Shown: positions 34,946-43,449, counted from the stretch's first letter. The stretch is DNA of 44,509 bases from Bacteroidota bacterium (GCA_030706385.1 JAUZOQ010000019.1:1-44509); one strand, 5' to 3'. Made by a program: numbers and translations. Notes: generated by a model not told the origin, from the sequence alone.

Positions 34946-35062
34946 ATGCAAGAAGCAACACTCTATATCGGCGGTTTTTTAGGAGGAGCGTGGTCGCTTT
35001 TAGTGCTCTTTGTTGCAGTTCGCTGTTTCTGGCTCAGTATTCAACAGCGATTTGAAAGGTAG
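34946..35062 (+). CDS. 38-residue single-TM peptide
   Basis: An ATG at 34946 opens a 38-codon frame ending at TAG 35062. It has one hydrophobic helix (ATLYIGGFLGGAWSLLVLF then VAVRCFWL) with a basic/polar tail ending FER. The N-terminus is acidic-polar (MQEATLY) and the C-terminus positive, so the tail is likely cytoplasmic. No ribosome-binding site is obvious. It lies in the 221-bp gap between the FMN reductase and the convergent toroid protein, 16 bp before the latter's stop. The composition is very like a small membrane protein, but an ORF this short may be chance. Confidence 0.4.
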   Translation: MQEATLYIGGFLGGAWSLLVLFVAVRCFWLSIQQRFER

Positions 35063-35078
35063 TCGCTGTAAATTGCTA

Positions 35079-36164
35079 TCATGAATACAACCGTTTTACG
35101 ATCCTGCAAGTAGCCAAGGATACCCATAATTCCGATTCGTATTTCTTGTTTCTAAGCGTACTCAATTGCCAGAGTCCATTTCGGCTTTGTTTAGAAACGA
35201 ACCAGTCGATTGCTTTTTTCATCTGCGGTTCTTTTGTGGAAAATCCCAATAGGGATAGGCTATCAGTTGCCGAGATGAGATCTGTAAACCAAAATGGGAA
35301 ACTGAATCGTAACCACAATGCTGCACTTGACCGATCGGGATAATGATCTTTTTTGAACAAATTGGAGAGTAGCAGCTTCCCGGCCTCTTGTGCTTCGCGA
35401 GACTTCCGATGTTGCGGATGGGCAGCGTACGCTCGAAGGACCATACCCGTAACCATGTGCGAAAAAGGTTTGGATCTATCCGGTTCAAGTGTCCTCGGTT
35501 CTTTGAGGATCGCTACAAGTTTTTTGTTGAGTGTTCGCATCGGAATTGCCCACCCGCCATCATCTTGTCGGATGCAGCTCAGCCATGCAAATACTTTTTC
35601 GGTTCGTTTATCGTCGGCATATCCTGCCTTAATGAGCAATTCCAGAATTGCTCCGGTATAATACGGACCATACTGATTTCCAAGAATGCCGCGGATATCT
35701 CCCTCTTTTGTTTGAAAACCGAAGAAAAACTCTGCTGCCTTCTGTATTATCGGACTCGAACGATCGAAACCATACATTTCAACAAGGTATCCAAGATTTC
35801 TGAATGTTTCGATCTGATCGTAGTTCTCCGGTGAGCGCACGTTTGCATTGTTTTTTGGATATTTCCATGAACCGTTCTTTTGCTGCTTGCGAACTATTCT
35901 TTGCGCATCAGGAAGGTCCCACAGAAGCTTCACATTGGTTTTCTTCTTACCGACGAGATCCCGCTCTGCAAAAAACGCGATTGCCTTATTTTCCGAAGCC
36001 AGCAGGGGTGGCAGAGGATCGTATTTCAGGATGGAAAGCCAGGTAGCCATTTGTTGCAGTTCAATCGAATTAGTTACATGATAGATAACCATTGAATCTC
36101 TGTGCAGATTCACAGAATGTAAGAGTGCATTTGTCGTCGTCGCTAGTTCGAAATCCTCTTCCAT
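35079..36164 (-). CDS. Alpha/alpha-toroid protein (prenyltransferase/squalene-cyclase repeat)
   Basis: Unassigned protein of 361 residues with helical repeats like those of the terpenoid cyclase/protein prenyltransferase toroid: KNGSWKYP, FFGFQTKEGDIRG, CIRQDDGGWAIP and KQSRNGLWQLST are QW-like turns between helices. No DxDD cyclase motif was found and no signal peptide is visible, so a classical cyclase role is not supported. A binding or lyase-like role is possible. Starts at ATG 36164; later ATGs in the first 40 residues are alternatives. Divergent from glyS (43 bp between starts) and convergent with the small peptide at 34946. Confidence 0.75.
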   Translation of the reverse strand: MEEDFELATTTNALLHSVNLHRDSMVIYHVTNSIELQQMATWLSILKYDPLPPLLASENKAIAFFAERDLVGKKKTNVKLLWDLPDAQRIVRKQQKNGSWKYPKNNANVRSPENYDQIETFRNLGYLVEMYGFDRSSPIIQKAAEFFFGFQTKEGDIRGILGNQYGPYYTGAILELLIKAGYADDKRTEKVFAWLSCIRQDDGGWAIPMRTLNKKLVAILKEPRTLEPDRSKPFSHMVTGMVLRAYAAHPQHRKSREAQEAGKLLLSNLFKKDHYPDRSSAALWLRFSFPFWFTDLISATDSLSLLGFSTKEPQMKKAIDWFVSKQSRNGLWQLSTLRNKKYESELWVSLATCRIVKRLYS

Positions 36165-36178
36165 ACACCGCGCTTCCG

Positions 36179-36186
36179 TATTTTTG
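36179..36186 (+). promoter_or_regulatory. Candidate -7 promoter box of glyS
   Basis: TATTTTTG, a perfect TAnnTTTG match, 21 nt before the GTG start at 36208. No TTG is found at the usual upstream distance. Confidence 0.45.
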
Positions 36187-36207
36187 CATTTTACACTTAA
36201 TTGAACT

Positions 36208-37734
36208 GTGGCTCAACAATCGGCATCCGTACAACTTCTTGAGAAGATCGTATCCCTGGCAAAGCGGCGCGGCTTTGTTTTTCAATCGTCGGAGATCTAT
36301 GGCGGCCTCAATGGCTGCTGGGACTATGGCCCGCTCGGAGTCGAGATGCTTCGGAATGTGAAAGAAGCCTGGTGGCGCGCCATGACGTCCCGTTCCGATA
36401 TCGAAGGCCTCGATGCTTCGATCCTGATGCATCCTAAGGTCTGGGAGGCTTCCGGACATGTGCAGAATTTTTCCGATCCTATGGTCGATTGTAAAAGCTG
36501 CAAGGCACGGTTCAGGCTCGATCATCTTTTTTCGGAAATGAGCGAGAAGAAATTTAATAATATTTTAAAATTTCTTTTATCGGATATACGGCTCACATCT
36601 CTCTCTCCTGACGATTTGGCGCCCATAAGTCTATTTACCGTAGATCCGCTACTATTCGATCATGCCAAGCAAGTAGATTATCTTAGTCAGTTAATGGATC
36701 AAAAACCTGAAATTTTTGATCTCATTGTAACGGATGACCTGGTTAATTGTCCCAATTGCGGTACGAAAAAATCGTTAACCTCACCGCGGAATTTTAATCT
36801 CATGTTCGAAACCTATATCGGCCCCGTTAAGGAAGCAGGGAATGAGATCTATCTGCGTCCGGAGACGGCGCAGGGAATATTCGTTAATGTGTTGAATGTG
36901 ATGCAGGCCTCGAGGCAGAAGCTTCCGTTTGGCATTGCACAGATCGGCAAGGCATTCCGCAATGAGATCAATACAAAGAATTTTCTCTTTCGTACTCGAG
37001 AGTTCGAACAGATGGAAATGCAATTCTTCGTTAAAGAAGGAACGGATGAGAAATTCTACGAAGAGTGGCGCGACCGAAGATTTGCCTGGTGGCAGGCCAT
37101 CGGCATTCCCAAGGAACGCCTGCACCTGAAGCCACACGAAAAACTCGCGCATTATGCAAAGGCTGCGATCGATATCGAATTCGAATTTCCATTCGGTTTC
37201 GGCGAGATCGAAGGAATCCACAATCGCACGAATTTCGACTTGACACGCCACGAAGAGTTTTCCGGAAAAAGCCTTTCCGTTCATGACGAAGAGAAGAAGG
37301 AGAAGAAAGTGCCTTTCGTAATCGAAACCTCAGCCGGAGCTTCGCGCGGATTCATGGCTTTGCTCTGCAACGGATATGAAGAGGAGAAAGTGGGCGATGA
37401 AGTCCGGACGGTGATGCGCCTGCATCCGGCGATCGCTCCCGTCAAGGCTGCGATCCTACCTCTTGTTAATAAGGATGGCATGCAGGAGATCTCCGAGAAA
37501 TTGGAGCAGGATTTGCGCGGCTCCATGAAGACGTTCTACGATGATTCCGGAGCCGTCGGCAGACGTTACCGCCGGCAAGATGAGATCGGCACACCGTTCG
37601 GAGTCACGATCGATTCCGATACCTTGAACGATCAGACCGTTACGATCCGCGAGCGCGATTCGATGCAGCAGATCAGATTGCCGATCGATAATGTGAAGGG
37701 GTATTTGTTGGAAAGGATCGGATTTCCAGTCTAA
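36208..37734 (+). CDS. glyS: Glycine--tRNA ligase (dimeric, GlyQS type)
   Basis: Charges tRNA-Gly; class II synthetase of the eukaryote-like alpha2 type, 508 residues. Starts at GTG. Motifs: [30 protein letters not shown] (Arg217 of motif 2), [14 protein letters not shown], and C-terminal [16 protein letters not shown] anticodon-binding domain. Zinc-binding-like Cys pairs are Cys95/Cys98 and Cys181/Cys184. Between the pairs is an 82-residue insertion encoded by DNA visibly richer in A/T than the flanks (36540-36750), including a 9-bp inverted repeat at 36547-36555/36568-36576. The two-TM gene starts 2 bp after the stop. Confidence 0.96.
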   Translation: MAQQSASVQLLEKIVSLAKRRGFVFQSSEIYGGLNGCWDYGPLGVEMLRNVKEAWWRAMTSRSDIEGLDASILMHPKVWEASGHVQNFSDPMVDCKSCKARFRLDHLFSEMSEKKFNNILKFLLSDIRLTSLSPDDLAPISLFTVDPLLFDHAKQVDYLSQLMDQKPEIFDLIVTDDLVNCPNCGTKKSLTSPRNFNLMFETYIGPVKEAGNEIYLRPETAQGIFVNVLNVMQASRQKLPFGIAQIGKAFRNEINTKNFLFRTREFEQMEMQFFVKEGTDEKFYEEWRDRRFAWWQAIGIPKERLHLKPHEKLAHYAKAAIDIEFEFPFGFGEIEGIHNRTNFDLTRHEEFSGKSLSVHDEEKKEKKVPFVIETSAGASRGFMALLCNGYEEEKVGDEVRTVMRLHPAIAPVKAAILPLVNKDGMQEISEKLEQDLRGSMKTFYDDSGAVGRRYRRQDEIGTPFGVTIDSDTLNDQTVTIRERDSMQQIRLPIDNVKGYLLERIGFPV

Positions 37735-37736
37735 GA

Positions 37737-38009
37737 ATGGAGAAGCTCAGCGATAAAACGAAATTTAGGCTCGCTGTCGCAGTATACTCTATTTCTCTGC
37801 TTTCCATAATCCTACTGACCTATCTTTATTATCTCAAAGTCCGGTTTGGCAAACCTTTGACGGTACTTGCCCTCATACTTCTCGCCGTTATCGGCAGCAT
37901 TGCTCAGACGAGGATCCGCAAACGAAAAAGGGAAAACAGGCGAAATGCCCTGGAATTGAGGAATGCTATTCTGCAGAAGAGATTTGAGGATAGGAATTCG
38001 GAGTCGTAG
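37737..38009 (+). CDS. Small two-TM membrane protein
   Basis: 90 residues, function unknown. Two hydrophobic helices (about 11-31, LAVAVYSISLLSIILLTYLYY, and 39-57, PLTVLALILLAVIGSIAQT) are followed by a highly basic, helical C-terminal tail (RIRKRKRENRRNA), which likely lies in the cytoplasm and could bind nucleic acid or lipid head groups. The ATG starts 2 bp after glyS, so the two are translationally and transcriptionally linked; the tRNA-Leu gene begins 46 bp after its stop. Confidence 0.7.
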   Translation: MEKLSDKTKFRLAVAVYSISLLSIILLTYLYYLKVRFGKPLTVLALILLAVIGSIAQTRIRKRKRENRRNALELRNAILQKRFEDRNSES

Positions 38010-38023
38010 CACGGAACTTGGCA

Positions 38024-38029
38024 TATAAT
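38024..38029 (+). promoter_or_regulatory. TATAAT box before tRNA-Leu
   Basis: TATAAT ends 26 nt before the tRNA 5' end. No good -35 or -33 partner is visible, and transcription from glyS could also reach the tRNA. Confidence 0.3.
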
Positions 38030-38055
38030 CTCCGAGTTATACAGCCCTCACAATA

Positions 38056-38136
38056 GCGGGAGTGGCGAAATGGCAGACGCACTACTTTGAGGTGGTAGCG
38101 CCGAGAGGTGTGGGGGTTCAAGTCCCCCCTCCCGCA
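38056..38136 (+). tRNA. tRNA-Leu (anticodon GAG)
   Basis: A complete cloverleaf reads off by eye. The acceptor stem (38056-38062 with 38129-38135) pairs in all seven positions. The anticodon stem CTACT/GGTAG carries the loop TTGAGGT with GAG at 38089-38091. A class II long variable arm follows, as expected for Leu. The T arm is GGGGG-TTCAAGT-CCCCC. The discriminator base is A38136. CCA is not encoded, so it must be added enzymatically. It decodes CUC/CUU. Confidence 0.95.
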
Positions 38137-38181
38137 CAAAATTGGGAATTTGAAGGGTTTTTGAACTACTGTCTTCCTGTC

Positions 38182-39153
38182 TTACCAGCCCAGCAACCAA
38201 GCGAAAACCAGAGGCGCGACGATCGTTGCATCGCTTTCTATAATAAATTTCGGCGTATGGATATCGAGCTTTCCCCAGGTGATCTTCTCATTGGGAACGG
38301 CACCGCTATAGGAGCCGTAGCTTGTCGTCGAATCGGATATTTGGCAGAAATAACTCCAGAACGGAATGTCGTGCATTTCCATATCCTGATAGAGCATCGG
38401 CACGACACAGATCGGGAAATCGCCGGCAATACCGCCACCGATCTGAAAGAATCCGACTCCTTTACCGCCGGAATTCTTTATATACCAATCGGCAAGCCAG
38501 ACCATATATTCGATACCGCTCTTCATCACCGATGGCTTCAACTCACCTTTAATGCAATACGAAGCAAAAATATTTCCCATCGTCGAATCTTCCCAACCCG
38601 GAACAATGATCGGAAGATTTTTTTCTGCAGCAGCGATCATCCACGAATCCTTCGTATCGATCTCATAATGCTCCTTCATCACTCCTGAAAGCAGAAGCCT
38701 ATACATATACTCATGCGGGAAATATCTCTCGCCTTTATCCTGTGCTTCCTTCCAGAGTTTGTGAATATGTTTTTGGATGCGGCGGAAAGCCTCTTCTTCG
38801 GGAATACATGTATCGGTAACGCGATTGAATCCGCCTTCAAGCAACTCCCATTCATCTTTCGGAGAGAGATCGCGGTAATGTGGCACACGCTTGTAATGCG
38901 AATGCGCTACAAGATTCATGACATCCTCTTCGAGATTTGCTCCGGTACAGGTGATGATATCGACTTTGCCCTGACGGATCATTTCGGCAAGTGAAATACC
39001 AAGCTCGGCCGTGCTCATGGCTCCGGCAAGAGTGATCATCATCTTGCCATTTGCAGCAAGATGCGCTTCGTAGCCTTTGGCTGCATCCATAAGGGCTGCG
39101 GAATTGAAATGACGATAGTGATGCTCGATAAATTGTGAGATCGGTCCGCGCAT
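38182..39153 (-). CDS. Deoxyhypusine synthase family protein
   Basis: NAD-dependent spermidine-cleaving family. The enzyme-imine lysine region EKITWGKLDI is intact (Lys295), and GAMSTAELGISLAEMI, TCTGANLEED, GWEDSTMGNIFAS and GGGIAGDF are the expected cofactor and substrate sites. The length of 323 is a little below eukaryotic DHS. Bacteria lack eIF5A, so relatives are thought to make other polyamine transfers such as homospermidine or carboxyspermidine-type products; which applies here is not known. Cytoplasmic. It is followed on the plus side by tRNA-Leu and preceded by a gap of 170 bp. No polyamine biosynthesis genes are nearby. Confidence 0.9.
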   Translation of the reverse strand: MRGPISQFIEHHYRHFNSAALMDAAKGYEAHLAANGKMMITLAGAMSTAELGISLAEMIRQGKVDIITCTGANLEEDVMNLVAHSHYKRVPHYRDLSPKDEWELLEGGFNRVTDTCIPEEEAFRRIQKHIHKLWKEAQDKGERYFPHEYMYRLLLSGVMKEHYEIDTKDSWMIAAAEKNLPIIVPGWEDSTMGNIFASYCIKGELKPSVMKSGIEYMVWLADWYIKNSGGKGVGFFQIGGGIAGDFPICVVPMLYQDMEMHDIPFWSYFCQISDSTTSYGSYSGAVPNEKITWGKLDIHTPKFIIESDATIVAPLVFAWLLGW

Positions 39154-39323
39154 GTATTGTAAGTTCGAATTAGGAAATTAGATGCGAAGAAACAGCTATT
39201 CTCAGAAGGCGGTTCGAAATGTGTGTCTTTCTTGGGAAAAAATCCTTTCGCAAAAGTAGGAACAGACTCTACAGCTAAGCTTCCGGGTTTTTTTTCTGAG
39301 CAGCCTTCCCAAAAACGCAATAT

Positions 39324-41771
39324 CTACCTCCTGAGCATAACCGGGATTTCTCCGACTTCTCTGCCGGTTTTCACGATGGCTATATACATTCCTGCCGGCA
39401 TACTCGACGCATTCCAGGGGAAAGTGTGCTCGCCCGCATCAAGTTCGCCGGAAAAAATGTGTGCAACTTCGGAGCCGAGAAGATTCATCATATATACTTG
39501 TACATGACCGGATATCGATGATCTATAGTGAATAGTTGTGAAGTTGGAGAAAGGATTCGTAGAAATCCGAATATTATTTGAAACAGATTCTGACTTAATC
39601 GACACGCCGGATTGGCCAGTAGCGAACGACTTACCGTTGAGATATATGTACGAGGATGTCACCGCATGGTCTATCATTAATACTATCGTATCCTGATAGA
39701 CCGTTCCTGAAGTATCGCCCAGAAAACTGACGATCATCGAAAACATTTCACCCGGTTTTAAGGTGTCTGGAACATCGGGCAATAACTGACTGATCGAGAA
39801 ATGATCATTCGAAGACGTAAGTGCTACGTCGGTGATCACGAGTGTGACACTCGAGTTATTGACGAAATCAATGCGATGAATCCGATTACGTGCGGAGTCG
39901 CCACTGAGCGTCACGTTCATCGTTCCCATCCCATTGAAAAGCACTGCCTGCGTATCGCTTGCCGACTCTACGTTGTTAATCATCTCCACAAGCGGACGCC
40001 GATAGATACCATTGCCCCCAGTGCCTGCAAAGAGGTCTGTAGATGAGGCTGCAAGGGCATTTACCTCAGTACTTGACAATCCCTTATTGAAAGCAGTCCA
40101 TCTTGCGCCATTGTTGGTGGAAAAAAATACCCCATCACCGGTCCCGGCAAATATACTTGTTCCCACAATGGCTAAGGAACTGACATGGTAGTTCGTCAAT
40201 CCGTCGTTGACTGCAGTCCATGTTCTGCCAGTATCAGTCGAAAAATAAACGCCGCCGCCGTTCGTCCCGGCAAAAAGGCTCGCGCCTGAATTGGCAAGCG
40301 CGCGGATATCCCAATTAGAAGAGGGCAAGCCATTATTGGCCTGGCTCCAGCGTGGCCAGTAACCTGTAAGGTCGGATCGTAATATCCCCATATCCGAAGT
40401 TCCAACGAAGAGATTTGCACCCAGGACTGATAATACTTGAATCGAGTTTTGATAAGAGCGCAAACCACTAGTGTCTGCAAACCAGTTCACGCCGTTATCG
40501 GTAGAGAAATAAACTCCTTCACGTGATGTTCCAACAAAAATACTTGCACCTGAGGCAGCAAGGCTGATACCGTCAATTCTGCTTAACATCGTCCAGCTTT
40601 GACCGTTGTCCTTGGAAATAAAGACTCCACCAGCGGCAGATACAAAAAGGTTCGTTCCAGAGATTCCAAGTGCTCTGACGGGAAACAAGCTGTCATTGGT
40701 ATTTATCCAGCTTGCACCATTATCGGTGGATTTGGAGATGCCGACGGAGGTTCCTGAAAAGATATTCGCGCCGGAGGCAACAATGCCGGTAACAATAACA
40801 TTTGTCAAACCACTATTGACAGCGTTCCAGCTTGCGCCGTTATCGGTAGATCGATAAATGCCGGTACCAGCCGTTCCTGCAAAAATATTCTTACCCGAGA
40901 CGGCAAAGGCTCGGATCGTGGTAGTGGGCAAGCCGTTATGAATAGGAGCCCAAGTTGCTCCGTTGTTCGTCGAACGATAGATTCCACCTCCATAAAATCC
41001 GTCATTGGCAGCCAAAATATTCGTACCGGAAGCAATCAGAGTTGTACCGTAAAAATTACCGTAGAGATTGAGCAATAATGACCAGGTTGCGCCATTATCG
41101 TTAGATCCCAGTACTCCATCAAAAGTCAATGCGAAGAGATTTTTGCCTGAGACAGCTAATGCCCCAAATTCATTATCCATATTGTACGTGGAAAGGTCAT
41201 CAACCTCACTCCAGCTTATGCCGTTATCTGCAGATAGATAGAGCCCATCGCTGGTTCCTGCAAAGAGATTCTTACCTAAAGCAGCGAAGGAGAGGATACT
41301 GGCATCATTGTACATAAAATCGATTCCACTATCTGCCTCTATCCAGTTAATCCCGTTGTTGGTGGAGCGAAAAACGCCTTTAGGCTCAGCAGCAAAGATA
41401 TTCGTTCCTATGACAGCAAAGAATTGTACGTCAGGCAGCCCGCTGTCGACCTCTGTCCAACTCATGCCATCATTGGTCGAGCGAAAGGCGATCCCATGAA
41501 CTCCTGCAAAGAGATTCGTGCCCAGGACTGCGAGTGCTGACACATCAGTATTGGTCAAACCATTTCGGACAGCAGTCCAGCTTGTGCCGTTATCGGATGA
41601 ACGGAAGATACCAGCATTCATAGTTCCTGCGAATAGATCTGAACCTAAGAAAGTAAGCGCGGTAATATCGCCTCCATACGGACCGGTCTGCACCCATTGG
41701 CTAAAGGCCTCGGTGGCTATGGCAGAAGCGAGGTATAAAAATGTGGCGATGATAACGAATTTCTGTTTCAT
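39324..41771 (-). CDS. T9SS-secreted protein of 13 tandem BNR-like repeats
   Basis: 815 residues. A signal peptide (MKQKFVIIATFLYLASAIATEAFSQ) is followed by 13 full and one partial repeat of ~38-47 residues with the pattern G(T/A/K)(N/S)(L/I)FAGT..GI(Y/F)RSTDNG.SW..V..GL (about residues 45-585), likely a large beta-propeller or two stacked ones. Then come an Ig-like domain (~595-715, ending DTIVLMIDHAVTSSYIYLNGKS) and a T9SS type A sorting domain (about 725-815; STNPFSNFTTI, GEHTFPWNASSMPAGMYIAIV). Probably surface-exposed binding protein; no sialidase catalytic residues are evident. Near-identical repeats at DNA level could change the copy number by recombination. Confidence 0.9.
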   Translation of the reverse strand: MKQKFVIIATFLYLASAIATEAFSQWVQTGPYGGDITALTFLGSDLFAGTMNAGIFRSSDNGTSWTAVRNGLTNTDVSALAVLGTNLFAGVHGIAFRSTNDGMSWTEVDSGLPDVQFFAVIGTNIFAAEPKGVFRSTNNGINWIEADSGIDFMYNDASILSFAALGKNLFAGTSDGLYLSADNGISWSEVDDLSTYNMDNEFGALAVSGKNLFALTFDGVLGSNDNGATWSLLLNLYGNFYGTTLIASGTNILAANDGFYGGGIYRSTNNGATWAPIHNGLPTTTIRAFAVSGKNIFAGTAGTGIYRSTDNGASWNAVNSGLTNVIVTGIVASGANIFSGTSVGISKSTDNGASWINTNDSLFPVRALGISGTNLFVSAAGGVFISKDNGQSWTMLSRIDGISLAASGASIFVGTSREGVYFSTDNGVNWFADTSGLRSYQNSIQVLSVLGANLFVGTSDMGILRSDLTGYWPRWSQANNGLPSSNWDIRALANSGASLFAGTNGGGVYFSTDTGRTWTAVNDGLTNYHVSSLAIVGTSIFAGTGDGVFFSTNNGARWTAFNKGLSSTEVNALAASSTDLFAGTGGNGIYRRPLVEMINNVESASDTQAVLFNGMGTMNVTLSGDSARNRIHRIDFVNNSSVTLVITDVALTSSNDHFSISQLLPDVPDTLKPGEMFSMIVSFLGDTSGTVYQDTIVLMIDHAVTSSYIYLNGKSFATGQSGVSIKSESVSNNIRISTNPFSNFTTIHYRSSISGHVQVYMMNLLGSEVAHIFSGELDAGEHTFPWNASSMPAGMYIAIVKTGREVGEIPVMLRR
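40010..41690 (-). repeat. Tandem coding repeats (BNR units)
   Basis: The portion of the gene at 39324 encoding the 13 BNR-like units. A unit is about 120-140 nt and recurs with strings such as GCGCCGTTATCGGT read on the plus strand; copies differ in places. Coding, in frame throughout. Confidence 0.85.
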
Positions 41772-41916
41772 AATTATTTACAGCATTCAGAGGCTGATCA
41801 AAGAAGATGTCCAAGAGCTAAAAGATTCCGTGGCGCTGATTATTTGCCCTTTCGTTATCTCCCTCGGAGGAGAGTAGCATGCGGTAGGGAAGGAGGAACA
41901 TAGAATGAAGTACTCG

Positions 41917-43374
41917 TCAGTATCCGGCCCGCAATAATTCTTCGGTGAAGGTCTTCATGTAAGTCGGCTTTACGGCTCCGTAGAATTTTGCCGATGGCAC
42001 GAGTCGTAATTCGCCGAAGCTTGTCGGATCGTTCTGCCGGAAGTTACTCGTTGCCTGAACGGTCACATCCTCAGGATGGGACGGATTATCGATATCATGG
42101 ACGACGGCTGTGAACCCGATACAAGGAAATTCCAGATCTTCTTTCCGGTCCTTTTTATTTCCGTTCTTTGCTTGCTCATCCTTATCGAACATCATTTCGC
42201 TTGACCGATTTTCGAATGCCGTAACTGGATTGGATTCGAAACCCAGGAAGGCGAAGGGGATGCGGATCTTCAGAGTATAACCGGTTACGACTCCGGCCGT
42301 CGTATCGCGAGAGAACACGGAGCGAATCGATTTGCCTGCTTCCTGCTGAGCATCGGTTAATCCTGCTGCAGATGAAAGTGTTACTTTAGCAGTACGTCCG
42401 CCTACGGCAGGAGCGCTGAAGGTGACATCATAAATATTCGAGTCAGTTTCCGTTCGAAAGTTCGGTACCATTCCTTTTTTTACTTTCGCCAAAAAGCGAG
42501 TCGGGCCTTGCCACGTATCGAACCATAAGGAAACTCTATCATTTGCCTCAAGTTTTTCATTTCCTCCGTAGACCTGATCGTCTTCGACAGTAATCGAGAA
42601 GTAGAGATAATCGTCATCATAAGCGGCCAGCGCCCGATGAATCGACAGATCCTTATAATCTCGTCTGGCATCGCCGCCTTCAATAATGAACTGCCGCGAA
42701 GTATCACCCATATCATGACCGTAACCGGGATAGACGCTTCTCAGTCTGCTATATGCAGGGAAGGTATAGTATCTTGCATCCATCATCATTTGTCCGTCCT
42801 TCGTTGCGAAGTAGGATTCCTTGGTGAATAGCGTTTCGTAATCACGATACTTCGAATGTCCCATTGCCTTCGATTTAGGGCTGACGGCGGGAATTTCTTC
42901 GTTCTGTGTTTCGAAGTCATCGATCAGAACTACATCGCCGGCATAGACAGTATATCCTTCCTGCATCCAATGCTGATCGTCGGATTTCTGTATGACGGTT
43001 ACGACCGAGCCTTCCGTCGTTAATCCCACTTCGATCGGAGTCTCGATATAGCTATATTTCTTGCGATAGACATTTTGAAAAGCTTTGTTGCTGTCATTGA
43101 CCAGGAGGTAGACACTGACTTCGCGGGTGGGGCTATCGATATCGTAGACGGAAATCGCCAGATCAGGCAGCGTATCGTTGGAGAAATCTCCGATGGCAAG
43201 ACCCCAGACGCGCTGCTCATCGTAACGGATCGGGATCTGATCCCGAAGAGAAGCAAGCATTTGGTTATTAAAAGTCAGAGCGAGCCGATCCCTCAGGCTA
43301 TCAATAGGCATGCCTTGCGAGAAGGCTGTGTGAGTCAGGATAAGAAGAATTACGATGCTAAAGAATCTTTTCAT
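41917..43374 (-). CDS. Exported protein with CBM9-like carbohydrate-binding domain
   Basis: 485 residues from the ATG at 43374 (a TTG at 43383 is an alternative). A signal peptide MKRFFSIVILLILTHTAFSQ is followed by an unassigned N-terminal region (~20-210) containing GLAIGDFSNDTLPDLAISVYD, like an FG-GAP segment, and then a CBM9-like domain (~230-420: ALAAYDDDYLYFSITVEDDQVYGG, DRVSLWFDTW, GYTLKIRIPFAFLG). Carbohydrate binding is inferred from the fold. No T9SS tail is present, so the periplasm or outer membrane is likelier. It ends 145 bp upstream of the BNR gene on the same strand and diverges from leuS; a perfect TAnnTTTG box precedes it by 6 nt. Confidence 0.75.
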   Translation of the reverse strand: MKRFFSIVILLILTHTAFSQGMPIDSLRDRLALTFNNQMLASLRDQIPIRYDEQRVWGLAIGDFSNDTLPDLAISVYDIDSPTREVSVYLLVNDSNKAFQNVYRKKYSYIETPIEVGLTTEGSVVTVIQKSDDQHWMQEGYTVYAGDVVLIDDFETQNEEIPAVSPKSKAMGHSKYRDYETLFTKESYFATKDGQMMMDARYYTFPAYSRLRSVYPGYGHDMGDTSRQFIIEGGDARRDYKDLSIHRALAAYDDDYLYFSITVEDDQVYGGNEKLEANDRVSLWFDTWQGPTRFLAKVKKGMVPNFRTETDSNIYDVTFSAPAVGGRTAKVTLSSAAGLTDAQQEAGKSIRSVFSRDTTAGVVTGYTLKIRIPFAFLGFESNPVTAFENRSSEMMFDKDEQAKNGNKKDRKEDLEFPCIGFTAVVHDIDNPSHPEDVTVQATSNFRQNDPTSFGELRLVPSAKFYGAVKPTYMKTFTEELLRAGY

Positions 43375-43380
43375 ACGAAG

Positions 43381-43388
43381 CAAAAATA
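43381..43388 (-). promoter_or_regulatory. Candidate -7 promoter box of the CBM9-like gene
   Basis: TATTTTTG on the minus strand, 6 nt before the ATG at 43374; so near that the transcript would have almost no leader. It would also fit a leaderless or differently started gene. Confidence 0.45.
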
Positions 43389-43429
43389 CGGGCTACGGGG
43401 AACTTAGCATACCGTAATAACCTATTAAT

Positions 43430-43449
43430 ACGTTATCGTTAGGTAACGT
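43430..43449. promoter_or_regulatory. Inverted repeat cluster upstream of leuS
   Basis: ACGTTA (43430-43435) and TAACGT (43444-43449) form arms. A second CGTTA (43437-43441) pairs with TAACG (43444-43448), and TAACG occurs once more at 43451-43455. The cluster lies between the divergent CBM9-like gene and leuS, as an operator for either could. Confidence 0.35.

Noticed and set aside
36070..36525. Antisense frame over the glyS start and leader
   Set aside because: Opposite strand of a conserved synthetase, with no recognisable domain.
39288..39295. Run of eight T as an intrinsic terminator
   Set aside because: It lies on the plus strand, no GC-rich hairpin precedes it, and both flanking genes are on the minus strand, where the run is A.
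40010..41690. Evenly spaced repeats resembling a CRISPR array
   Set aside because: Unit length is ~120-140 nt and stays in one reading frame; the units encode BNR motifs.
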